A DNA stretch of 64,000 bases from Bifidobacterium breve (GTDB taxonomy: Bacteria > Actinomycetota > Actinomycetes > Nanopelagicales > Nanopelagicaceae): positions 41,863-105,862 of the forward strand of contig CAMAPO010000003.1 in assembly GCA_945860245.1 (NCBI GenBank). The letters are read 5' to 3'. The position numbers and the translations under genes are program-made. Shown piece after piece: positions 8,106-16,269 of the stretch. The notes beneath the pieces were generated by a model. That model did not search any database and was not told the origin of the DNA. It saw nothing but the letters and a program-made list of their open reading frames with translations. Position 1 is the stretch's first letter, and each line of letters opens with the position of its first letter.

Positions 8106-10787
8106 GTGACACAACAACATATTTACCCATTTACTTTCGGAGACATGTCTCAAAAAGATTTGTTAGGTGGCAAAGGTGCCAACCTAGCCGAAATGGTGCG
8201 CATCGGTCTGCCTGTTCCACCGGGATTTACAATTGCAACAACGGCCTGTCGTGAATATTTAAAGAGCGGTCAATTTCCAGAAGGCCTTCGTAAAGAGATT
8301 AACGATTCACTTTCTGCGCTAGAAAAAGAGTTAGGCAAAACCTTTGGTGGTGTTAAAAATCCACTCCTTGTATCTGTGCGATCTGGTGCAAAGTTTTCAA
8401 TGCCCGGCATGATGGAGACAGTTCTGAATGTAGGAATAACTGCAGAGGTTGCACAGTCAATGTCTGATACTTCTGGCAATGCTCGTTTTGCGTGGGATTC
8501 GTATCGTCGTTTTATTGAGATGTACGGCAAAATTGTCTGTGATGTCGATGGCGAAGAGTTTCATAAAGTTCAAGAGCGAATCTTATCTGCGCACGGAAAT
8601 ACAAACTTGCAGGAGTTAGAAGTTGAAGGGCTAAAGGCGCTAGCTGATGGTTTCATTAAGGTAATTGAAGCGGCAACTGGAAAAGATTTCCCAACTGATC
8701 CACGTGAACATTTAATTGACTCGATAGAAGCAGTCTTTAGATCTTGGAACTCTGAACGAGCAACTCTGTACCGCAGACGCGAGCGAATTCCATCTGATTT
8801 GGGAACTGCGGTCAATATTCAATCAATGGTTTTTGGAAACCTCAGTGATGATTCCGGAACTGGCGTTGCCTTTACCCGCAACCCGTCCAATGGCGAAATC
8901 GGATCTTACGGAGACTACCTGCAGAAAGCACAAGGTGAAGATGTAGTTGCGGGTATTCGCACGCCGATGTCGCTAGATGAATTTGGCGCACTTGAACCCA
9001 AGGTGCATAGCGAGCTAGAAAAGATCATGGTGATGCTGGAATCACATTACAGAGATCTTTGTGATATCGAATTTACAATTGAACGTGGCAAGTTGTATAT
9101 CCTGCAAACTCGAGTTGGAAAGCGCACAGCTGAAGCTGCGTTTCGCATCGCGCTGCAATTTGTCGAAGAGGGAACCATCACCATGGATGAAGCCCTTGCT
9201 CGCACCAGCGGTGATCAATTAGCGGCACTGATGTTTCCGCAATTTGATATCAGAGGAACGCTCGTTGAAATCGCGCGCGGTATTCCGGCGTCACCGGGTG
9301 CTGCAGTTGGTGAAGCAGTTTTCGATTCCAAGCGCGCATTTGATATGAGCAAAGCAGGTAAGAAGGTAATTTTAGTTCGGCGCGAAACAAGCCCAGATGA
9401 TCTAGTCGGAATGGTGGCTGCAGAGGGAATCTTGACAAGCCGCGGTGGCAAAACTTCACACGCAGCCGTTGTTGCACGTGGCATGGGTAAGACCGCGATC
9501 TGTGGCACAGATTCAATATCAGTAGATGAGCGCGCAAATTTATTTACCATTGGCAGCCACACAGTTTATGAAGGCGACATCATTTCCATTGATGGCACAA
9601 CTGGAATTGTTTATCTTGGTGCGGTCCCGGTAGTGGCATCATCTGTAACTTCATATTTAGAAGGACGAGTTTCTGCTGAGAGCGATCAGGCATCACCTCT
9701 TGTCAAAGCTGTTCACACGATATTGACGCACGCAGATTTACGGCGCAAATTGCGCGTGCACACGAATGCGGATACTCCCGAGGATGCAATTCGCGCACGA
9801 ATCTTGGGAGCAGAAGGCGTTGGTCTCTGCCGCACTGAACATATGTTCTTGGGGGAGCGCCGTTCTTACGTAGAACGCTTGGTACTCGCCGAAAATGAAG
9901 ATGTGCAACGTGGAGTTATTGCCGAGATGGAGCCACTACAGCGCGCAGATTTCGTGGGAATCATGATGGCAATGTCTGGACTTCCAGTGACGATTCGCTT
10001 GCTGGATCCTCCGTTACACGAGTTCCTTCCTTCACTTGTTGATCTAAGTTCTCAAATGGCACGGTGCGAAGCACTTGGAGAAGAGATACCAGCAAGAGAT
10101 AAAGCTTTATTCTCCGCCGTTCGACGTTTACACGAATCGAATCCGATGTTGGGGTTGCGCGGTGTGCGCCTTGGAATTTTGATCCCAGAACTCTACAAAA
10201 TGCAGGTGCGTGCAATGGTTCACGCTTGCCTTGAAGTTAGAAAGTTAGGTCACGATCCACGTCCAGAAGTGATGATTCCACTCGTTTCAACACAACGCGA
10301 GCTCTTATATTTGCGCGAGACCTTAGAGGAAGAGATTGCACAAACATTTAAAGGCACCAATCAAGAGATAGATATTCCAATTGGCACAATGATTGAAACT
10401 CCACGTGCTGCAATCACCGCAGATCGCTTAGGCGTGCACGCAGATTTCTTTTCTTTTGGAACTAATGATTTAACTCAATTAACTTGGGCATTTAGCCGAG
10501 ATGATGTGGAATCGACTTTCTTACCTCGTTATCTCGACTTGGAGCTTCTCCCTTTTAATCCCTTTGAATCATTGGATGAAGCCGGGGTTGGAATCTTGGT
10601 TCGCAAAGCCGTTGATCTGTCTCGCGAAGTGCGGAGCGATTTCAAATTAGGAATCTGTGGTGAACATGGTGGAGACCCGCGGAGTATTCACTTCTTCCAC
10701 GAACTAGGCCTGGACTATGTCTCTTGTTCACCATACCGAGTACCGATTGCCCGATTGGAATCTGGTCGCGCAGCGGTAACTAATTAG
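8106..10787 (+). CDS. ppdK: Pyruvate, phosphate dikinase
   Basis: 893 aa from GTG 8106, which has GGGAAGG 7 bases upstream; the longer track start at 8073 has no site. The enzyme interconverts pyruvate, ATP and phosphate with phosphoenolpyruvate, AMP and diphosphate, here probably serving gluconeogenesis or glycolysis. Domain order is complete: N-terminal ATP-grasp (GGKGANLAEMVRIGLPVPPG, RSGAKFSMPGMM), the swivelling domain with the phospho-histidine in TSRGGKTSHAAVVARG, and the C-terminal TIM barrel with GVGLCRTEHMF, IETPRAA, FGTNDLTQ and the active-site Cys in GICGEHGGDP. No obvious lesion. Functionally it fits the malic enzyme at 41-42 kb, which would supply pyruvate. Confidence 0.96.
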   Translation: MTQQHIYPFTFGDMSQKDLLGGKGANLAEMVRIGLPVPPGFTIATTACREYLKSGQFPEGLRKEINDSLSALEKELGKTFGGVKNPLLVSVRSGAKFSMPGMMETVLNVGITAEVAQSMSDTSGNARFAWDSYRRFIEMYGKIVCDVDGEEFHKVQERILSAHGNTNLQELEVEGLKALADGFIKVIEAATGKDFPTDPREHLIDSIEAVFRSWNSERATLYRRRERIPSDLGTAVNIQSMVFGNLSDDSGTGVAFTRNPSNGEIGSYGDYLQKAQGEDVVAGIRTPMSLDEFGALEPKVHSELEKIMVMLESHYRDLCDIEFTIERGKLYILQTRVGKRTAEAAFRIALQFVEEGTITMDEALARTSGDQLAALMFPQFDIRGTLVEIARGIPASPGAAVGEAVFDSKRAFDMSKAGKKVILVRRETSPDDLVGMVAAEGILTSRGGKTSHAAVVARGMGKTAICGTDSISVDERANLFTIGSHTVYEGDIISIDGTTGIVYLGAVPVVASSVTSYLEGRVSAESDQASPLVKAVHTILTHADLRRKLRVHTNADTPEDAIRARILGAEGVGLCRTEHMFLGERRSYVERLVLAENEDVQRGVIAEMEPLQRADFVGIMMAMSGLPVTIRLLDPPLHEFLPSLVDLSSQMARCEALGEEIPARDKALFSAVRRLHESNPMLGLRGVRLGILIPELYKMQVRAMVHACLEVRKLGHDPRPEVMIPLVSTQRELLYLRETLEEEIAQTFKGTNQEIDIPIGTMIETPRAAITADRLGVHADFFSFGTNDLTQLTWAFSRDDVESTFLPRYLDLELLPFNPFESLDEAGVGILVRKAVDLSREVRSDFKLGICGEHGGDPRSIHFFHELGLDYVSCSPYRVPIARLESGRAAVTN

Positions 10788-10851
10788 AAACCGACAAAAA
10801 GATCACCTTGATATAAGATTGTGACTAACTTACGAAGAAAAGAGATATTTC

Positions 10852-11001
10852 ATGGGAGCTTGTACCTGTACTTACACCAGAGATGAAGAGAAGAATTGCG
10901 ATGGAACACATAAAGTGGTCAAGGCAGTTAAGGCGGAATTAGCCGAAAAGCTTGAGGCCAATGGTTTCCCTCACGCCGCTGAATTTGTAAAAAACAACTA
11001 G
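10852..11001 (+). CDS. 49-residue CDGSH-like iron-sulfur mini-protein
   Basis: Too short for the ORF track; my translation begins MGACTCTYTRDEEK and continues NCDGTHKVVKAV, ending EFVKNN before TAG. The cluster C-x-C-x2-T...C-D-G-T-H resembles the [2Fe-2S]-binding CDGSH signature (C-x-C-x2-S/T-x3-P-x-C-D-G-S/A/T-H), except that the spacing is one residue longer and the Pro is replaced by an acidic residue. The remaining about 29 residues look helical. An AGAG element precedes ATG. It sits between ppdK and a DoxX-like gene (8-base gap to the latter). Likely role is electron transfer or redox sensing, but this is inference. Confidence 0.65.
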   Translation: MGACTCTYTRDEEKNCDGTHKVVKAVKAELAEKLEANGFPHAAEFVKNN

Positions 11002-11008
11002 TTAATTT

Positions 11009-11437
11009 ATGCAGCGGGTAAGAATTGCCACCCAGGTTCTTTTAGGTGCTGCACTTATCTATACAGGAATTTTGCACTTAACAACTAGTCGCCTTGAATT
11101 CCAAGCGCAAGTGCCCAACTGGCTCCCGCTTTCTGCAGATTTCGTTGTACTCGCATCGGGTGTTGTCGAAATAACTCTTGGCTTGTTGCTCACTTCTCTG
11201 CAAAGACGCGCTGCGGTTGGAATCGCGACGGCGCTTTTCTTTGTCGCAATTTTCCCCGGCAACATCTCGCAGTATATAAATAAGATCGATGCCTTTGGAT
11301 TAGATAGTGATCGCGCTCGATTTATCCGATTGCTCTTCCAACCTTTATTGGTTCTCTGGGCGCTCTGGTCTACGGGAGCTTGGCGGGCTTTACTGGCATC
11401 CTGGAGGAGATTGAGCAAATTTGTTAACAAAATATAA
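11009..11437 (+). CDS. DoxX-like integral membrane protein
   Basis: 142 aa with four predicted hydrophobic segments (residues about 8-22, 45-62, 72-87 and 105-125). The pattern TQVLLGAALIYTGILHL, then VVLASGVVEITLGLLL and a C-terminal LLFQPLLVLWALW, is that of the small DoxX/DoxD-like family. Many members are of unknown function and are linked to redox or thiol stress. It follows the CDGSH-like mini-protein by 7 bases and overlaps the next gene by 17 bases, so all three are likely cotranscribed. Confidence 0.7.
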   Translation: MQRVRIATQVLLGAALIYTGILHLTTSRLEFQAQVPNWLPLSADFVVLASGVVEITLGLLLTSLQRRAAVGIATALFFVAIFPGNISQYINKIDAFGLDSDRARFIRLLFQPLLVLWALWSTGAWRALLASWRRLSKFVNKI

Positions 11438-12134
11438 GACGGAACAAGTAGGAATTTCTACCGAAATTGCAATTGGAGATTTAACTGGAGTTGCAATTGC
11501 TGATAAATACCGCCGGCGAGGTCGAGTCGAACTTATACAACATATCTCCCCGGCGTTGGGTGATGCGATCAGTCGTATTCCGCGACCAATTAGCCACACA
11601 GCCGAGCGAGGAAACCCAATCGATTTTTCACTTGAAGGCGGCAAAACGCTATCTGTTAAATCAAGTATGCAAGGTGCCGGAAAGGTTGCTCCTCAGAAAA
11701 TTGGCCAGCCGAGTGATCTCTCTTTTTGGGCGCACTTGCCCCATCTCATACCAGAGGGAATAGATCCCAAGAAGATTTCATATGCACAATCTAAAACGCT
11801 CTTCAAGCAGGTTGCTCTTTCTAATACAGCAGAATTACTTACCGCCTATTGGGAAAATACTTTTGATTGTGATCACATGATCTATGTTTACAATGTTTTA
11901 ACAAGTGAGAACCAATTTACAGATTCGCCGACTGTCAAGCTTTACGGAAAGCCCAAAAGCCCTCAATGGAGTAAATCAAAACTGACTTTTACACAAGATC
12001 TATCAACTTGGAATGAGAGTTGCACTGTCAAATGTGAAGAGATTTCAATAGGTGAGTTTCAAGTACACAATAATAGAAAGTGTTTTAAGTTCCGATTTAA
12101 CTTTGATGGTTTGATGCAAGCCCAGCTTTTATAG
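11421..12134 (+). CDS. Uncharacterised protein with possible PD-(D/E)XK nuclease core
   Basis: 237 aa from a TTG start overlapping the DoxX-like gene, with GGAGGA about 12 bases upstream. I do not recognise a named family. The segment PIDFSLEGGKTLSVKSS followed by GKVAPQKIGQPS resembles restriction-endonuclease cores, where an Asp is followed 10-20 residues later by (D/E/S)-x-K on the next strand and by a KxxPQxxGQ stretch. That gives D around residue 69 and K around residue 83. No membrane segment or signal peptide. No methyltransferase is adjacent; the only one in the window is 23 kb away. The nuclease idea is a hypothesis, and an unrelated fold is possible. Confidence 0.5.
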   Translation: MLTKYKTEQVGISTEIAIGDLTGVAIADKYRRRGRVELIQHISPALGDAISRIPRPISHTAERGNPIDFSLEGGKTLSVKSSMQGAGKVAPQKIGQPSDLSFWAHLPHLIPEGIDPKKISYAQSKTLFKQVALSNTAELLTAYWENTFDCDHMIYVYNVLTSENQFTDSPTVKLYGKPKSPQWSKSKLTFTQDLSTWNESCTVKCEEISIGEFQVHNNRKCFKFRFNFDGLMQAQLL

Positions 12135-12173
12135 TTCAATTTAAGCATCAGATTAGACGAGGCAGTTTTAAGA

Positions 12174-12201
12174 GAGCCAGAATATATAGACTCTGGTTTT
12201 G
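12174..12201 (+). terminator. Weak hairpin after the 237-aa gene
   Basis: CCAGA...TCTGG stem with a 10-base loop followed by TTTT, 40 bases after the stop at 12134. The stem is short, so a terminator is only tentative. The rest of the 132-base gap shows nothing except the AGGAG site of the next gene. Confidence 0.3.
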
Positions 12202-12266
12202 CAGATTGATTTTGGCTTACAGGCGCAGTACCGTTACCACGATCTTATTGAGAATCTAGGAGTCAA

Positions 12267-13178
12267 ATGAAAATTGCAGTGGTCGGAAGTTACGGTGTTG
12301 GTATGACTATGCGCTTGCCAAAGTTTCCAGTAGCCGGTGAAACTTTAATGGGTGGGTCATACGATTCCGGACCTGGCGGAAAAGGATCTAATCAAGCAAT
12401 TGGCGCAGCAAGACTTGGCGCAGATGTTAGTTTTTTAACCGCTATCGGCCCTGATGATTTTGGGTTGGCCGCGCGCGCACTATGGAAAGCCGAAGGCGTT
12501 AATGATTCGTGTGTAGTAACCGGAAAAAACCACACAATGGTTGGTTTCATTTTAGTGGATTCCGATGGCGAAAACAGAATCATTGTTGCAGCTGGCGCTC
12601 TCGATGAATTAACTCCAAAAGACGTTGAAAATTTCCGCTCGCACATTGCAAAAGCAGATGTACTTGTAGTCTCAATGGAGCTTGCCTTCCCTGCCGTCTT
12701 GGCTGCGCTAAAAATAGGTCGAGAAGAAGGTGTTTTCATTGTTCTAAATCCGGCACCTGCGGTGAAATTACCGCCAGAGTCGTGGTCGATGTTTGACGTT
12801 ATTACTCCCAACAGAACAGAGGCGCCTATTTTGCTGGGGCTAGATAGCAACCATGGGCTCTCACCAAAAGAGCTAATTGCTCAAATGCGATTGAAGACTG
12901 ATGCAAAGATTGTTATGACCTTAGGTTCCGAGGGCTCTCTAGTTGATGACGGCAATGGCATTCAAGCAATTCCGGCATTTAAACCCGAGAAAGTTGTTGA
13001 TACAACTGGCGCTGGAGATAGTTTTACATCCGCATTGGCCGTCGCGATTTCTGAAGGAAAAGATTTTCACGAGTGCGTGCGATTTGCGACAGCGTCGGGT
13101 GCGCATTCCGTCGGAATTGCAGGTGTAATTGATTCTCTACCAACTAGAAAAGAGATCCAAGCGTGTCTAACGAAATAG
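12267..13178 (+). CDS. rbsK: Ribokinase (PfkB family sugar kinase)
   Basis: 303 aa, the normal ribokinase length. The two PfkB signatures are present: the N-terminal GPGGKGSNQAIGAARLGAD (residues about 33-51) and the C-terminal DTTGAGDSFTSALAVA with the catalytic Asp in GAGD. It phosphorylates ribose or a related sugar at the 5-OH with ATP. CTAGGAG precedes ATG. The last 16 bases overlap deoC, so translation is coupled. With DeoC and the RbsABC-type importer downstream this suggests ribose or deoxyribose/nucleoside sugar use; specificity between ribose and deoxyribose cannot be decided from sequence. Confidence 0.9.
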   Translation: MKIAVVGSYGVGMTMRLPKFPVAGETLMGGSYDSGPGGKGSNQAIGAARLGADVSFLTAIGPDDFGLAARALWKAEGVNDSCVVTGKNHTMVGFILVDSDGENRIIVAAGALDELTPKDVENFRSHIAKADVLVVSMELAFPAVLAALKIGREEGVFIVLNPAPAVKLPPESWSMFDVITPNRTEAPILLGLDSNHGLSPKELIAQMRLKTDAKIVMTLGSEGSLVDDGNGIQAIPAFKPEKVVDTTGAGDSFTSALAVAISEGKDFHECVRFATASGAHSVGIAGVIDSLPTRKEIQACLTK

Positions 13179-13867
13179 ATTCCGAGAATTTAACACCAGC
13201 GCAAATTGCCTCATATATACAACATACAAAGATCGAAGTAGGTGCAACTCGCGAAGCGATGATCGCACATGTGGAAGATGCAATTAAATATGGATTTAGT
13301 GCGGCGATGGTCCCGGGTTCATGGGTTCCGCTAACAGCTTCGATATTGCAAGGAACGGGAATTGAAGTGGCATCTGCCTTAGATTTCCCAACGGTTGGTG
13401 TTATGACAAGTGCCGGAAAAGCTGCAGAGGCGGCCGAGCTAGTCAGGTTAGGTGCAACGCAAATTGATATTGGTGTCCAAATCGGTTGGCTTAAATCTGG
13501 AATGTTTGACGAATTTCGCGAAGATATCGCTGGCGTCGTGCGTGCGTCGGGGGTACCCATAAAGGTAATGCTGGAACTGCCGTTGCTTACTGAAGCTGAA
13601 AAGGAACTTGCGGTCCAACTTTCCATGGAAGCGGGTGTTGCTTATTTAAAGAATGCAAGTAGCGGCCAGATTGAGACTGCCAATCCTGCGAGTATTAAAT
13701 ATCTAGTTGACCGCGCGAAGAACGGTGTTTTGGTGAAAGCTTCAGGCTCGATTAAGCACTTATCGCAGGCTCGCGAGTTAATTGCTGCGGGCGCATCACT
13801 TCTCGGCACTAGCGCGGGCATAGAAATAATTTCCGGGTTGAGTAATTCCGAAACTAAGAGTTACTGA
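13163..13867 (+). CDS. deoC: Deoxyribose-phosphate aldolase
   Basis: 234 aa TIM barrel, normal to slightly short. DeoC cleaves 2-deoxyribose 5-phosphate into glyceraldehyde 3-phosphate and acetaldehyde through a Schiff base. The Schiff-base lysine is in AYLKNASSGQ (E. coli FIKTSTG), the second lysine in LVKASGSIK and the Asp in QIDIGVQIG. The N-terminal IQHTKI replaces the common LDHTLL, so it is a divergent member. Start is GTG inside the ribokinase 3' end. Adjacent ribokinase and importer support a sugar-phosphate role. The departures from consensus (QHT, QID instead of DEID) leave room for a related aldol substrate. Confidence 0.85.
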   Translation: MSNEIDSENLTPAQIASYIQHTKIEVGATREAMIAHVEDAIKYGFSAAMVPGSWVPLTASILQGTGIEVASALDFPTVGVMTSAGKAAEAAELVRLGATQIDIGVQIGWLKSGMFDEFREDIAGVVRASGVPIKVMLELPLLTEAEKELAVQLSMEAGVAYLKNASSGQIETANPASIKYLVDRAKNGVLVKASGSIKHLSQARELIAAGASLLGTSAGIEIISGLSNSETKSY

Positions 13868-13997
13868 GCAAGCGAGAACAGTAGCCTATCTGGAGTGATC
13901 TGAAAGCTCTTGGATTTCGGGTCGATTGAACTGGCTCTGCGCCTGGCACGATGGCGCCTGAATTTTCAAAAAATCTGCGAGAACCGCTCCGAATCTC

Positions 13998-14026
13998 TTG
14001 ACTTACCAGCCCAAGAGAAGTTAAGT
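13998..14026 (+). promoter_or_regulatory. Promoter of the first RbsABC-type importer operon
   Basis: TTGACT-N17-TTAAGT, 55 bases before the GTG of the permease. The operator palindrome at 14037-14052 begins 10 bases after the -10 box, placing it over the expected transcription start. Confidence 0.65.
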
Positions 14027-14036
14027 TTCAGAGGTT

Positions 14037-14052
14037 CTGGAAAGGTTTCCAG
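14037..14052. promoter_or_regulatory. Operator-like perfect palindrome CTGGAAA-GG-TTTCCAG
   Basis: A perfect 7+7 inverted repeat with a 2-base centre, located over the start site of the promoter at 13998. The identical arms with centre CC recur at 45109, also just downstream of a promoter. Geometry (16 bases, even spacing) is that of LacI-family operators. The cognate regulator is not in the window. Confidence 0.7.
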
Positions 14053-14080
14053 TGGCAGAAAATAGTGAGGATCAAAGCGC

Positions 14081-15061
14081 GTGAGCAAGAAAACTAAATC
14101 GAAGCGATTTAAATTTCCAGAAGAGACGAGTGTAATTTTCGCGCTCATTCTTCTTGTGGGCATCGTTGGTTCAATGCGTCCGACATTTCTAAAGCCAGAA
14201 AATTTACTCAATCTCGCAGCAAGCTACTCAATCTCCGCTCTTCTTGCAGGCTGCATTGTTTATCTGCTTTCAATGGGAGAAATCGATCTCTCGTTTGGTT
14301 GGATTCTCAACCTTTCTGCTGTAGTTGCAGGTCTTGCAATGATCGCCGGAATCCCTGTATGGATCTCAATTCTTTTGGGCATCGTCGCAGGTGGAATTAT
14401 GGGAGCAATCAATGGCGCACTCGCGGTAGTGATGAGACTTCCGCTAATCATTGTGACTTTAGGTACCGCTTCGATATTTCAGGGTATCTCTCTGATCTCA
14501 AATAAATCAGGTTCAGTTGTTCCAACGGATGAGAAACTTAGAGCAAATATTTTCTTCCGCGCCCTTGGGGGCGAGATTGATACCCCAATTCCATTTATTC
14601 TAATTTTTGTTGTTTTTTCATTCTTCGTACTGCACTTTACTCTCCATAAGACTCGCTTTGGATATCGCGTCCTTGCTATCGGCAGCAATCCCGAGGCTGC
14701 GCGCTTGGCTGGTATACCAACCAAGAGAATTAAAATTCTTGCTTGCACATTAATGGGCGTTGTCTCCGGAATAGGCGGAGTTCTATTCCTTGGATTTAGA
14801 GGCGCCGTAGATCCAAGCACAGGTGCCAACTTGTTACTTCCAGTTGTTGCCGCCGCAATCATCGGCGGAACACCATTATCGGGTGGCGCCGGAACGGTTT
14901 GGGGCTCGCTAGTTGGAGCGCTAATTGTTGGAGTTATCGGTGTGGGAATTGTCTTCTTGGGCATTGATGCAGTTTGGAGCACCCTGGTAACCGGTCTAGT
15001 TATTATTTTTGCAATCGGTGTAGATCAAATTGTTCGAGTTCGAAAAAATCGAATAAGTTAA
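14081..15061 (+). CDS. Sugar ABC transporter permease (RbsC/CUT2 type)
   Basis: 326 aa, about nine to ten hydrophobic segments, belonging to the branched-chain/ribose-type permease family (BPD_transp_2). The conserved middle GEIDLSFGWILNLSAVVAG, the NPEAARLAGIPTKRIK loop that contacts the ATPase, and the GGTPLSGGAGTVWGSL stretch are clear. An in-frame stop lies shortly upstream, so GTG 14081 is the first usable start. Gene order is permease, binding protein, ATPase. The operon has its own promoter and operator 55 bases upstream and follows ribokinase and deoC. Confidence 0.9.
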   Translation: MSKKTKSKRFKFPEETSVIFALILLVGIVGSMRPTFLKPENLLNLAASYSISALLAGCIVYLLSMGEIDLSFGWILNLSAVVAGLAMIAGIPVWISILLGIVAGGIMGAINGALAVVMRLPLIIVTLGTASIFQGISLISNKSGSVVPTDEKLRANIFFRALGGEIDTPIPFILIFVVFSFFVLHFTLHKTRFGYRVLAIGSNPEAARLAGIPTKRIKILACTLMGVVSGIGGVLFLGFRGAVDPSTGANLLLPVVAAAIIGGTPLSGGAGTVWGSLVGALIVGVIGVGIVFLGIDAVWSTLVTGLVIIFAIGVDQIVRVRKNRIS

Positions 15062-15124
15062 AACAGGTTTCAACCTTGCTCATAGTGGGCATTGCTTGAA
15101 AGAAATAAAAAGGGAGAGGTAAAG

Positions 15125-16222
15125 ATGATCAAAGAGATCCGTAAGTCGCGTTGGATGGCGCTAGCACTTACTGCAGCTATGGTGGTGACTGCTAGCGGAG
15201 TTGCAACTCCTGCGCAAGCAGCCCCGAAGAAACTCACTATTGGTTTCGTAGTTCACGTAATTGGTAACCCATTTATCAACCAAATTATCGAGGCAGCTAA
15301 AATGGCTGCCAAAGATCTAAATGTAACTATCAAGGTCACAGGCCCAGCGGGTGCTGAAGGCGATGCTCAGCTCACAGCTGTGCAGAACATGGCTGCTTCT
15401 GGTGTTGACGGAATTGCTACATCTGTTCCAGCAGCCTCAATGGTCAATGGACTTAATGCAATTATTAAGGCCGGAACACCAATCGTTCAATTCAATGGTC
15501 TCGGCGTTGGTGTTAACGCACCATATGTTGGGGAGAAGTCAGTTGAATCAGGACGTCTGTTAGGAAAGATGGTCTTGGACAAGATTGGTGGCAAGAGTGC
15601 AAAGGGTGATGTCATTGTCGGAAACTGTTACCCAGGCTTCCCAGTGTTGGAAAACCGTCAAAAGGGTGTATTGGAAAGCTTGAAGAAGGCTCCGGGCGTG
15701 AAGATTGTCGGACCATCTGATGTGAAGGTTGACTCTGCAGCGAACTTTGCTGCTTGGCAAGGACTTCTAGCTGCTAATCCAAAGGCGCTCGCGATGGTTG
15801 GACTCTGCGCTCCAGATGTGGAAAGCATCGGAAAAGTTAATGCAGCAGTGCCAGGCTCAAAGACAATCGGTGGCGGTTATGACCTCACAACAGGAAACTT
15901 GGCAGCTCTAGCAAATGGAACTGCACATATCAGCCTCGGACAGACTCCATTTCTCCAGGGTTACCTTCCTGTATACGTCTTGGTCGACAGCATTCGCAGT
16001 AAGACCAAGATTAATTTCTCTGGCTTCTTGAATTCTGGAACTGAAATTGTTACTCCAACTTCAGTTATTGAGCCATTCAAATCTGCACCTCTTACATTCA
16101 AGCAGTTGCAGGCGATGTCAGCATCAAACAAGCTGACTCGTGCCTATTACGACAAGCTAGTTAAGACATACGTCAAGGATTGGCGCAAGAATCTCGCTCC
16201 AATCGCTGAAGAATCTGCTTAA
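15125..16222 (+). CDS. Sugar-binding lipid-free periplasmic-type binding protein (CUT2)
   Basis: 365 aa from ATG 15125, which has GGGAGAGG 7 bases upstream; the track start at 15092 would spoil the signal peptide. Residues 1-28 are a Sec signal peptide (IRKSRWMALALTAAMVV) with cleavage after AQA before APKK. The mature protein begins LTIGFVVHVIGNPFINQI and shows the periplasmic-binding-protein type I fold used by ribose/galactose-type importers. The absence of a lipobox means it is exported rather than lipid anchored, unless another anchor exists. Codon use is rich in aag/ttg compared with neighbours, consistent with high expression. Confidence 0.88.
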   Translation: MIKEIRKSRWMALALTAAMVVTASGVATPAQAAPKKLTIGFVVHVIGNPFINQIIEAAKMAAKDLNVTIKVTGPAGAEGDAQLTAVQNMAASGVDGIATSVPAASMVNGLNAIIKAGTPIVQFNGLGVGVNAPYVGEKSVESGRLLGKMVLDKIGGKSAKGDVIVGNCYPGFPVLENRQKGVLESLKKAPGVKIVGPSDVKVDSAANFAAWQGLLAANPKALAMVGLCAPDVESIGKVNAAVPGSKTIGGGYDLTTGNLAALANGTAHISLGQTPFLQGYLPVYVLVDSIRSKTKINFSGFLNSGTEIVTPTSVIEPFKSAPLTFKQLQAMSASNKLTRAYYDKLVKTYVKDWRKNLAPIAEESA

Positions 16223-16269
16223 TTAGTAAATAAGTACCCGGGCCAAAAACTACGAACGGAGGTCACCGA

